Part shown: in pieces, positions 8,424 to 16,069 of the stretch
How positions within the stretch are numbered: the stretch's first letter is position 1
Layout: the number at the start of each line of letters is the position of its first letter
Assembly: GCA_016215105.1 (NCBI GenBank)
Contig: JACRLJ010000053.1
Coordinates: 1-44,220 of the forward strand
Direction: 5' to 3'
Source of the DNA: Candidatus Hydrogenedentota bacterium
GTDB lineage: Bacteria > Hydrogenedentota > Hydrogenedentia > Hydrogenedentales > SLHB01
DNA: 44,220 nucleotides
The notes under the pieces: model-generated
Told to the model about the DNA's origin: nothing
Databases searched by the model: none
Seen by the model: the letters and a program-made list of their open reading frames with translations, nothing else
Translations under genes and position numbers: made by a program

Positions 8424-10294
8424 CGAGACCGATGGGACGCCCCCTTCTGGGCCTCATCGGCTTGGCGCTGCTGCTGTTTTTTGTCAACATCTGGGGCTAT
8501 GACCTGTGGCCCCCGGACGAACCCCGCTTTGGCCAAGTGGCGCGTGAGATGCTCCAATCCGGGAACTTCCTGGCTCCTCATATCAACGGCGAGCCGTACA
8601 AAGAAAAGCCCCCGCTCCTGTTTTGGGCCATCTGCTTATTCTCTCTGCCCTTTGGCGACGTGACGGAGTTCTCCGCGCGGGCGCCGTCCGCGCTGGGCGC
8701 GCTAATCACGGTTCTGTGTACGTACTTGCTGGCGCGGCGTCTGGCCAACGAACGCGTCGCCTTTTGGTCCGGCGTGATTCTATGTACCACCCTGCAATTC
8801 TGGTGGGAGGCGCGGACCGTACACACCGACATGCTGATGACGGCGGCGCTGAGCGTGTCTATGCTGGCGTTGTGGGAGTGGCGGGAGCGGCGCCACGCCG
8901 GCTGGCTGATCCTGTTCTACGGCGCAATTACCGCAGCGTTGTACGCGAAAGGTCCGCCCGCGCTGGCGTTTCCGATGCTCGCGATTGTCACGTTCTACTG
9001 GAAGCAGAAGGAAAAGCGGCGCAAGCTTCACTGGCTGTCGGGGCTGGCCGCGGCCGTTGCGCTTGTGCTGGCTTGGTACATACCGGCGCGAATGTCTCTC
9101 CCGGCGGCGGGAGGCGAAGTTGCAGGCGGTACGGGAAGCGAACTGTACCGCCAGATTATCGGTCGAGCGGTCTTGGGGAGCAGTAAGGCCCAGCCGCCGT
9201 GGTACTACGTGGAAAACCTGCCCATGTCGCTGTTCCCTTGGGTGATCTTTCTTCCGTGGACCGCGATATGGACATGGAAACGCCGGAATGAATCGCCCGA
9301 ATTGCACTACCTCTTGAGCTGGTGCGTTCCGGCGTTCATCTTCTTTTCGATTGTGATCGGGAAACGTCCGTATTACCTGCTACCCATCTATCCGGCCCTG
9401 GCCATCATTTTTGCGCGCGCAATTCTAGACTTGATGGACGAAAAACGGACAGCTTGGATTAAGTGGACGGCGGGCGTATGGGCGGCGATCCTGGCGCTAT
9501 GCGCGTTGGCGCCGTTGGCGCTCAAGTACACGGAGTATCGCGATATCGAGTTTACGCCGCTCTTGATCCTGGGCGTGATGCTCGCAGGGTTCGCAGTGAA
9601 CACCGTCCTGCGCGCGTTCCGGACGAGCGACGCGCCGGTGCCATTACACGCGCTAATCTCGGGCCATTTTACCGCATTGCTGGCGCTGACGGCCCTGATC
9701 GGGTTTCCCATGCTCAACGCGCATAAGTCGGCCCGAGCCATTTGCGAACCCTTGCGAACCTTGTCGCTGGCGAAGCAGGATTACAAGTTGTACTCCGTGG
9801 GCCTATCCCGCGAAGAATACATTTTCTACGCGCGGCACTTTCACGAGGCGGTGCTGACCGAATCGCTCGACTTACCCGCAGGACTGACGGCGAAGGAACG
9901 AAGACGAGCGGAGGAACTGCAGTACAAGACCCGCCGCGCGATCATGAAAGCCGTGGACCAGGTTCCCATTCATTCGTTTGAATCGGTCACACCCGAAGAG
10001 ATTCAGGCTTTGGACGCCAAGTTGGATGCGGCGGTAAAACTGGTTCAGGTTGATCCGAAACTTGCGGCTGATTTTGAAACCGCATTGAAAAGGGAAGTCA
10101 ACGGGTTTACCGCGAGTTTTGAGGGGCATATTCCGGCGTTTATGTTTGTACAGGAACAGGACTGGCGTTGGCTCCTTCCGCTCCACCCAGAAATGCGCGC
10201 CTACCCCGTGATCGGCAACCAATCCGTTGGCAGCCGCGAAATGCTGCTCATCGCGAATCAGGCGGGAGCGAAACTGATCACGTCAAAGAAATGA
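8420..10294 (+). CDS. ArnT-like glycosyltransferase (GT83/PMT_2, dolichyl/undecaprenyl-P-sugar dependent)
   Basis: 624 residues; its ATG overlaps the LAB_N stop by 4 bases (ATGA). The N-terminus is a membrane helix followed by LWPPDEPRFGQVAREM and EPYKEKPPLLFW, the periplasmic loop signature of ArnT/PMT enzymes, with the catalytic-type Asp-Glu in PPDEPRF. About 11-12 membrane segments run to residue ~430, and a soluble C-terminal part of roughly 190 residues follows. ArnT moves a sugar from undecaprenyl phosphate to lipid A in the periplasm; here the acceptor could be lipid A, another glycan or protein. Third gene of the operon with the GT2 and LAB_N proteins; no gene follows it closely. Confidence 0.85.
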   Translation: MTRPMGRPLLGLIGLALLLFFVNIWGYDLWPPDEPRFGQVAREMLQSGNFLAPHINGEPYKEKPPLLFWAICLFSLPFGDVTEFSARAPSALGALITVLCTYLLARRLANERVAFWSGVILCTTLQFWWEARTVHTDMLMTAALSVSMLALWEWRERRHAGWLILFYGAITAALYAKGPPALAFPMLAIVTFYWKQKEKRRKLHWLSGLAAAVALVLAWYIPARMSLPAAGGEVAGGTGSELYRQIIGRAVLGSSKAQPPWYYVENLPMSLFPWVIFLPWTAIWTWKRRNESPELHYLLSWCVPAFIFFSIVIGKRPYYLLPIYPALAIIFARAILDLMDEKRTAWIKWTAGVWAAILALCALAPLALKYTEYRDIEFTPLLILGVMLAGFAVNTVLRAFRTSDAPVPLHALISGHFTALLALTALIGFPMLNAHKSARAICEPLRTLSLAKQDYKLYSVGLSREEYIFYARHFHEAVLTESLDLPAGLTAKERRRAEELQYKTRRAIMKAVDQVPIHSFESVTPEEIQALDAKLDAAVKLVQVDPKLAADFETALKREVNGFTASFEGHIPAFMFVQEQDWRWLLPLHPEMRAYPVIGNQSVGSREMLLIANQAGAKLITSKK

Positions 10295-10332
10295 AGGGCC
10301 AAGCTGCCGTCTAAGCGCACTGACCCCTGTAG

Positions 10333-10380
10333 CGATCTGCTGGGATAAGATCGGTTAGAATACGGTCTAATGAGTAGACC
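10333..10380 (+). promoter_or_regulatory. Promoter and two inverted repeats at the HEPN/MNT operon start
   Basis: CGATCT (10333-10338) and AGATCG (10348-10353) form a perfect inverted repeat with a 9-base spacer, directly followed by a -10-like TAGAAT (10356-10361). A second perfect inverted repeat, GGTCTA (10364-10369) and TAGACC (10375-10380), brackets the five bases ATGAG that contain the start codon. No Shine-Dalgarno is visible, so translation may be near-leaderless. Either repeat could be an autoregulatory operator; the second could also fold in RNA. Confidence 0.4.
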
Positions 10381-10750
10381 TCACGAGGAATGGCTAAAGC
10401 AGTCGGCGTACGACTTGGACACTGCGGAGTTTATGTGGCGTGGTGGCAGGCATTTCTACGCCATGTTCATGTGCCATCTTTCTGTCGAAAAGGCGCTGAA
10501 GGCACTTTGGCAAGTAAGACTGGGAGAGACGCCGCCAAAGACCCACAATCTCCTATTCCTAGTCGGACGATGTGGTCTGGAGATTCCGCACGTTGTCCAT
10601 CGAATTCTGGCAGTGCTAAACGAGGCCCAAGTGACTACTAGGTATCCGCCTGACCTCGATCAGGTTAGCGCCAGCTATAACAAGAGCGCCGCACGGGATA
10701 TCTTGGATCAGGCAAAGGACGCATTGGAATGGATAAGGCAGCAGTTCTAG
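10370..10750 (+). CDS. HEPN domain protein of a HEPN/MNT toxin-antitoxin pair
   Basis: 126 residues, all-helical, with the HI0074/HEPN pattern: AMFMCHLSVEKALKALW, TPPKTHNLLFLV and TRYPPDL near residue 91. HEPN partners of minimal nucleotidyltransferases act as RNase toxins or as tRNA/RNA-binding partners. The usual R-X4-6-H catalytic motif of HepT toxins is not evident (the nearest is R24-x3-H28), so RNase activity is doubtful. The start ATG lies at the centre of an inverted repeat. The nucleotidyltransferase gene begins 22 bases before this stop, giving tight coupling. Confidence 0.85.
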   Translation: MSRPHEEWLKQSAYDLDTAEFMWRGGRHFYAMFMCHLSVEKALKALWQVRLGETPPKTHNLLFLVGRCGLEIPHVVHRILAVLNEAQVTTRYPPDLDQVSASYNKSAARDILDQAKDALEWIRQQF

Positions 10751-11049
10751 ATATAATCGAACGCTTTAGAACCGCCCTCGAGGCTCACGGCGTGCATGGC
10801 CCGAAGATAATCCTGTTTGGTTCGCACGCAACGGGCACCGCGCACGACTCCAGCGACATTGACTTGGCCGTGGTGTCCGAGGACTTTGTTGGAAAGAATC
10901 TTTGGGAACGGATTAACCTCTTGGCCGACGCGATCTGCGATGTCTTCGAGCCGATTGAGGCCATTCCTTTTTCGCCAGAAGAATGGGAAGCGGGTGACAC
11001 GATCATGGCGCAGATTGCGCGCAAAGGCGAAGTGGTGGCCGCACGATAG
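10729..11049 (+). CDS. Minimal nucleotidyltransferase (MNT) of a HEPN/MNT toxin-antitoxin pair
   Basis: 106 residues with the pol-beta nucleotidyltransferase motif G-S-X10-D-X-D: GSHATGTAHDSSDIDLAVVS, with G31, S32, D43 and D45 in place. In known type VII systems the MNT antitoxin inactivates the HEPN toxin by adding AMP to a Tyr. The third acidic residue may lie in DVFEPIEAIPF. It overlaps the HEPN gene by 22 bases in another frame. Overall size is typical for MNT antitoxins. Confidence 0.88.
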   Translation: MDKAAVLDIIERFRTALEAHGVHGPKIILFGSHATGTAHDSSDIDLAVVSEDFVGKNLWERINLLADAICDVFEPIEAIPFSPEEWEAGDTIMAQIARKGEVVAAR

Positions 11050-11123
11050 TTGCCCTTCCACGCATTCATTCAAACTGAGATTCGGCGCGCGGCGCCAAGA
11101 GGATACTGAGGAGATAGGCGTAG

Positions 11124-13016
11124 GTGTGCGGGATTTGTGGCGTCGCGAGAACTGGTGATCGGGGCCTGGTCTCGCTTGATCTGTTGGGCCGAATGGCGGC
11201 CACCATCGCGCATCGGGGACCCGACGACGAGGGCTTCTTCACCGACCGCTACGTGGGATTCGGGTTCCGGCGCCTTTCTATCATTGATCTTTCTCTGGGC
11301 CATCAGCCCATGTCCGACGCCGAGGAAAATGTCTGGATCGTCTTCAACGGCGAAATCTACAACTACCCGGAGTTACGCAAGGAACTGGAAGGACACGGCC
11401 ACGCCTTCCGCACCAACAGCGATACGGAAGTCATTCTTCACGGGTACAAGCAGTGGGGCAAAGGCGTCCTGACCCGTCTCAACGGCATGTTTGGATTCGC
11501 GATCTGGGACAAGCGAACCGAGCAGCTCCTAATCGCCCGCGACCGCATGGGCATCAAACTCATTTACTACGCGCAGGACAACGGAACTCTCATTTTTGGT
11601 TCCGAGATCCGGCCCATATTGGCCGCGCTGCCGTCACCGCCAGAGATGGACCCTGTAGCGCTCAACTTGTTCCTGCGCTATCGCTACACCCCGTCACCAT
11701 TGACCGTTTTCAAAGGTATCCGCAAACTCGCCCCGGGCACGTGCCTAATAGTGCGGAACGGCCGCATCGAGGTCGAGCGTTACGACACCTTCGCGCCCGA
11801 ACCGTTTAGTCCCATGCCTTCCATGGAAGACGCGGAGGAACAGCTTCTCGCGCTATACCGGCAGGCGGTAAAGCGGCAATTAATGAGTGACGTGCCGTTG
11901 GGACTGCTGCTAAGCGGCGGACTCGATTCGGGGCTGCTTCTTGGATTGATGAAGGAGTGTGGCGCTTCCTGGAACACGTATACCGTCGGATTCGGAACCA
12001 GCTTCAAGGACGACGAACTTGACGACGCAGCCGAGACGGCTCGTGTGTTAGGATCACCGAATTACGCCGTACGGCTGGATCGCGAGACGTTTGAAGCAAG
12101 CCTCTCTAAGATTGTCGCATACCTGGAAGAGCCGGTGGCGTCGCCCTCGATTGTGCCTATGTACCACGTGTGTCAACGGGCCCGCCAGGACGTGAAGGTG
12201 GCCCTGTGCGGTCAAGGCCCCGACGAACTGTTTGCGGGCTACCGTCGGCATTTGGGCGTGCGCTACGGCGCGTACTGGCGCAGTCTGCCGGAATGGGTTA
12301 GGACGCCGGCGCGCGGGGCGCTGGGGATGTTGCCGCGAAACGACGCCATACGCCGGGCCTTGTATTCGCTGGACGTGCCGGATCGCCTCCAGCGCTATCA
12401 GCAGGTCTTCTCGATCATGCGCGGCGATGTAATTGACGGTCTATTTCAGAAGGACGCGCTACCCGCGGGCGCCGGAGACGAGATTCTCGATTGCTGGGCG
12501 GACTATGCGCCGTTGATGCGGCACACGGATGAACTGGGCGGATTCAACTTCCTCGAAGTCCGCTCGTCGCTGCCGGACGAGTTGCTGATGTACGCGGATA
12601 AGTTGTCCATGGCGCACAGCCTGGAAACGCGCGTGCCGTACCTCGATCAGGACGTGGTGGAATATGCGGAGCGGCTTGATGCGTCGTTCAAGATACGCGG
12701 CTTGTCGCGCAAGTACCTTCATCGCCGGGTGTGCCGTAAGTACTTGCCCGAGGCGATTGTAAATCGCAAGAAGAAAGGTTTTGCAGTGAACGTAGTGGAC
12801 GATTGGTTTCGCGGATCGATTTCAGGCAAGCTGGAAGAGACGTTGCTGGACCCGCAGTCGCGCATGTACGCGTACATGGAACCCGGCGCCATCCGCGGGC
12901 TGGTGCGCCAGCATCTAGACGGCCAAAAGGATAACCACAAGATTCTGTTCAGTCTGGTAATGCTCGAAGAGTGGATGCGCAACTTCGCATCAAAGCCGCA
13001 GGCTGTGCAGGTATAG
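11124..13016 (+). CDS. asnB: Glutamine-hydrolysing asparagine synthase family amidotransferase
   Basis: 630 residues starting with GTG at 11124, chosen because Cys must be residue 2 (MCGICGVA) to act as the class II glutaminase nucleophile; a GAGGAG site lies 8 nt upstream. Glutaminase domain residues ~2-200 contain HRGPDDEGF, FNGEIYNY and ARDRMGIK. The synthase domain has the PP-loop LLSGGLDSGLLLG and a later GQGPDELFAGYRRH. In polysaccharide clusters this family often amidates uronic acids or other carboxylates rather than making Asn; the neighbours here (methyltransferase, glycosyltransferases) favour that. First gene of a long plus-strand glycan operon. Similar also to exosortase-associated amidotransferases, but no exosortase is in the window. 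Confidence 0.88.
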   Translation: MCGICGVARTGDRGLVSLDLLGRMAATIAHRGPDDEGFFTDRYVGFGFRRLSIIDLSLGHQPMSDAEENVWIVFNGEIYNYPELRKELEGHGHAFRTNSDTEVILHGYKQWGKGVLTRLNGMFGFAIWDKRTEQLLIARDRMGIKLIYYAQDNGTLIFGSEIRPILAALPSPPEMDPVALNLFLRYRYTPSPLTVFKGIRKLAPGTCLIVRNGRIEVERYDTFAPEPFSPMPSMEDAEEQLLALYRQAVKRQLMSDVPLGLLLSGGLDSGLLLGLMKECGASWNTYTVGFGTSFKDDELDDAAETARVLGSPNYAVRLDRETFEASLSKIVAYLEEPVASPSIVPMYHVCQRARQDVKVALCGQGPDELFAGYRRHLGVRYGAYWRSLPEWVRTPARGALGMLPRNDAIRRALYSLDVPDRLQRYQQVFSIMRGDVIDGLFQKDALPAGAGDEILDCWADYAPLMRHTDELGGFNFLEVRSSLPDELLMYADKLSMAHSLETRVPYLDQDVVEYAERLDASFKIRGLSRKYLHRRVCRKYLPEAIVNRKKKGFAVNVVDDWFRGSISGKLEETLLDPQSRMYAYMEPGAIRGLVRQHLDGQKDNHKILFSLVMLEEWMRNFASKPQAVQV

Positions 13017-13024
13017 GAAGACCC

Positions 13025-13945
13025 ATGACGGAAAACATTGGCGAGGTCCGGGAGTTTTGGGACAGCCATCCCTGCCAAAGTGATCTATCGGACGCAAACG
13101 ATCGCCGGATCTATTTCGACGAAATTGAGCGAAAGCGCTATGCCCATGAGCCGCACATCCCGGTCATCGCGCAGTTTGAAAACTACCACGGAAAAGACGT
13201 GTTGGAGATTGGTTGCGGCATTTCGACCGATGGCCTGCAATTTGCGCGAGGCGGCGCATGCTATACCGGCTATGACCTCACCCCGGCGGCCATAGCGACC
13301 GCGAAGGAGCGATTTGCCTTGTACGGCGCAGCAGGACGCTTTGAAAACGTTAATTGCGAACACATGCCTGCTCCGGACGAGAGCTTCGACCACATCTATA
13401 GCTTTGGCGTCATTCACCACTCGCCCAATACAGAAGCCATCGTCGCAGAAATGTACCGCGTGCTTCGGCCCGGGGGAACATTCTGTGTGATGATCTACAA
13501 TCGGTCGTCGATCAATTACTATGTCGAGATCATGTTCCTCCGGAGACTGTTCCGGTACATGTTGCTGCCTTCGTTCATGCCCAAATTGCTTAGCCGCATC
13601 ACGGGCTTTCCCGAATGGAAGCTGCAAGGTCACCGCGACGTGATGCTGAGCCAGGGCGCACTCACGAAAGAACAATGGATCAGCATCAATACCGACGGGC
13701 CCGACTGCCCCTTGGCCAAGGTCTATAATCGGCGCGAGGCCGGGGAACTCTTTCACGCCTTCCAGGACGTGCGTATGGAGGCGCACTTCTTTGACCGTAC
13801 CCATTGGCCGGTGATCGGAAAGCGGTTGCCGGATGGCTTTTGCCAATGGCTCGGTCGCCGCTGGGGATGGCACCGCGTCGTCTACGGAACCAAGCCTTTG
13901 ACGGGCGCCGCGTCCATCGGGCGTAGTAGCGCAGGCCGCTCGTGA
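13025..13945 (+). CDS. Class I SAM-dependent methyltransferase
   Basis: 306 residues from ATG at 13025, preceded by AGGAAG; an upstream ATG in frame would overlap asnB and add 18 unrelated residues. SAM-binding motif I is DVLEIGCGISTDGLQFA, motif II GYDLTPAAI, and the post-motif HMPAPDESFDHIYSFGVIHH and VLRPGGTFCVMIYN are typical. The C-terminal part (after about residue 160) has a hydrophobic stretch, FLRRLFRYMLLPSFM, found in methyltransferases of glycan clusters. Substrate unknown, probably a sugar or glycan intermediate. Its stop overlaps the next gene's GTG by 4 bases. Confidence 0.85.
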   Translation: MTENIGEVREFWDSHPCQSDLSDANDRRIYFDEIERKRYAHEPHIPVIAQFENYHGKDVLEIGCGISTDGLQFARGGACYTGYDLTPAAIATAKERFALYGAAGRFENVNCEHMPAPDESFDHIYSFGVIHHSPNTEAIVAEMYRVLRPGGTFCVMIYNRSSINYYVEIMFLRRLFRYMLLPSFMPKLLSRITGFPEWKLQGHRDVMLSQGALTKEQWISINTDGPDCPLAKVYNRREAGELFHAFQDVRMEAHFFDRTHWPVIGKRLPDGFCQWLGRRWGWHRVVYGTKPLTGAASIGRSSAGRS

Positions 13946-15159
13946 TACGGACTTCAAGGCCGATTCGCAGTTGCATGGTAGTCTTTTCGTACTACCCCGC
14001 CGATCCGCGGCCACGGCGGGAAGCGGAAGCCTTGGTGGACGCCGGCATGGCGGTAGACCTAATTTGTCTGCGTAACGAGGGGGAACTGTCGCACGAAGTC
14101 GTAAACGGTGTAGGCGTGTACCGTTTGCCCATACAGCGCAAGCGCGCGGGTAAAGTGCGCTATCTGTGGGAATACGCGCTCTTCATTCTGCTTGCATTTT
14201 TCAAATTGTCCGCTCTGCATCTGCGCCGTCGTTACGACGTTGCACACGTTCACAACATGCCGGACGTGTTGGTGTTCAGCGCGCTGCTGCCGCGTCTCAC
14301 GGGCGCGAAAGTCATTCTCGACCTTCATGATCCGATGCCGGAAGTCTACATGACGAAGTACGATATCGGCGCGGACCATCCCGTTATTCGGACGCTGCGG
14401 CTATTCGAGAAGTGGAGTATCGCCTTCTCGCACCTCGTGCTGACGCCGAATATCGCGTTTTGCGATTTGTTTGCGGCGCGCAGTTGCGAGTCCTCCAAGG
14501 TGCATGTGATCATGAATTCTCCCGACCTGCGCATCTTCGGCGGAAGATCGCATGCGCCGTCGAGCGCCGCCGCGGGCGCGCAGTTCGTCGTCATGTTTCA
14601 CGGTACGATTGTGGAGCGTCACGGGCTGGACACCGCGCTCGAGGCCGCGGCAAAACTGCGCAACGCGATACCCGAATTGCGCTTTGAAGTATACGGCGAA
14701 GGGGACTTCGTCGAGCGATTTCAGGAAATCGTACGTGAATTGAAACTCGAAGACATCGTTCATTACCACGGACGCGTGTCTTTGGAAAAGATCGCTTCGG
14801 CGATTCCGTCCATCAATGTCGGACTGGTGCCGAACAAACGGAGCGTTTTCACGGACATCAATTTGCCGACCCGCCTGTTCGAGTACTTGTGTATGGGAAA
14901 GCCTGTAATCGCTCCCAAGACCAAAGGTATCCTGGACTATTTCACTGAAGACGCTCTCCCCTATTTCGACGCCGGAGATGTGGATAGTTTGGCGGCGGTA
15001 ATTCAGGACTTACACGATCACCCGGATCGCGTCAAGAGCTACCTCGAACGTGGTACCGCCATCTATGAAGCTCACCGGTGGGATGTGCAGCGGGAAGAAC
15101 TAATCGCGCTGGTGGCTGCACTGGCGGTGGGTCCGAAGATGTCCTCGGGACCGCAGTGA
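13942..15159 (+). CDS. GT4 family glycosyltransferase
   Basis: 405 residues from GTG at 13942 (GTGA overlap with the methyltransferase stop). A GT-B fold: N-terminal VVFSYYPADPRPRREAEAL and DVAHVHNMPDVLVFSALL, a membrane-associating helix around residues 70-90, and C-terminal domain beginning VVMFHGTIVERHGLDTALEA. The donor-binding region has NLPTRLFEYLCMGKPVIAP, in which the second Glu of the classic E-X7-E pattern is weak. GT4 enzymes are retaining transferases that use NDP-sugars; acceptor is probably the growing lipid-linked glycan on the cytoplasmic face. Translationally coupled in the operon. Confidence 0.87.
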   Translation: MIRTSRPIRSCMVVFSYYPADPRPRREAEALVDAGMAVDLICLRNEGELSHEVVNGVGVYRLPIQRKRAGKVRYLWEYALFILLAFFKLSALHLRRRYDVAHVHNMPDVLVFSALLPRLTGAKVILDLHDPMPEVYMTKYDIGADHPVIRTLRLFEKWSIAFSHLVLTPNIAFCDLFAARSCESSKVHVIMNSPDLRIFGGRSHAPSSAAAGAQFVVMFHGTIVERHGLDTALEAAAKLRNAIPELRFEVYGEGDFVERFQEIVRELKLEDIVHYHGRVSLEKIASAIPSINVGLVPNKRSVFTDINLPTRLFEYLCMGKPVIAPKTKGILDYFTEDALPYFDAGDVDSLAAVIQDLHDHPDRVKSYLERGTAIYEAHRWDVQREELIALVAALAVGPKMSSGPQ

Positions 15160-15163
15160 CGTC

Positions 15164-16069
15164 ATGTCCAATCTCACGTACGTAGTAATAACGCCGGCCC
15201 GAAATGAAGCGGACAGCATCGAGCGCACGCTTCAATCCATGACCGCGCAAACGGTCGCGCCGCTACGGTGGGTGGTGGTGAGCGACGCTTCCACGGACGG
15301 CACGGACGACTTGGTCCGTGGCTACGCAGAACGTTTCGATTGGATCAGGCTGCTGCGCTTGGAAGGTGAGGCAAACCGCAATTTCGGGGCCAAGGTCCGC
15401 GCGTTCAAGGCGGGCTATGATTTGGTGAAGGATCTCGCGTTCGATGTTATCGCGAACGTCGACGCCGACGTTTCGTTTGAACCCGACCTGTTTGCGTTTC
15501 TTCTCGATCGGTTCGCGGAAGCGTCCGATCTGGGCGTGGCGGGCGTGCCTATGGTGGAACGCGGCCACGACGCCGTGAATGACGGCCTGTTCAATCCCGA
15601 GGACGTGTTTGGCGCGTGCCAGCTTTTCCGGCGTCAGTGCTATCTTGACACAGGGGGGTATCAGGCGATTCCGTGCGGCGGGATCGACTTTGTCGCGGTG
15701 CGAACGGCGCGGATGCGAGGCTGGCGAACCCAATCGTTTCTTGAAAAGCGCTTCCACCACCACCACGTCATGGGCGCCGCCGGAACGAGCGTGTTGGGCG
15801 CGCGGTACAAGTACGGGCTACGCGACTACTATTTTGGCAACGATCCATTGTGGCAAGTGTTTCGCACCGCCTATCAGTTTACGCGCAAACCCGTGGGTCT
15901 CGGCGGCCTGTGGCTCTTGGCGGGATACCTGTCCGGCGTCGTGAAACGTCTCGAAAGGCCGGTGTCAGCAGAGTTCATCGCCTTTCACCGGCAGGACCAG
16001 CGGAGACGATTATGGCGCGTCTTGCGAAAACTCGCAGGTATTCGTGAATCGGAGGGGAAGAAGGCATGA
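15164..16069 (+). CDS. GT2 family glycosyltransferase
   Basis: 301 residues with a GT-A core: YVVITPARNEADSIERTLQS, VVVSDASTDGTDDL, a long NFGAKVRAFKAGYD segment, and the metal-binding DVIANVDADVSF. Further down, FGACQLFRRQCYLDTGGY and IDFVAVRTARMRGWRT resemble the acceptor/active-site region, and HHHHVMGAAG is a His-rich loop. The C-terminal LGGLWLLAGYLSGVV may be a membrane helix. Start ATG at 15164, 4 bases after the previous stop, lacks a strong ribosome site and probably depends on coupling. An inverting sugar transferase of the glycan cluster; specificity unknown. Confidence 0.87.
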   Translation: MSNLTYVVITPARNEADSIERTLQSMTAQTVAPLRWVVVSDASTDGTDDLVRGYAERFDWIRLLRLEGEANRNFGAKVRAFKAGYDLVKDLAFDVIANVDADVSFEPDLFAFLLDRFAEASDLGVAGVPMVERGHDAVNDGLFNPEDVFGACQLFRRQCYLDTGGYQAIPCGGIDFVAVRTARMRGWRTQSFLEKRFHHHHVMGAAGTSVLGARYKYGLRDYYFGNDPLWQVFRTAYQFTRKPVGLGGLWLLAGYLSGVVKRLERPVSAEFIAFHRQDQRRRLWRVLRKLAGIRESEGKKA

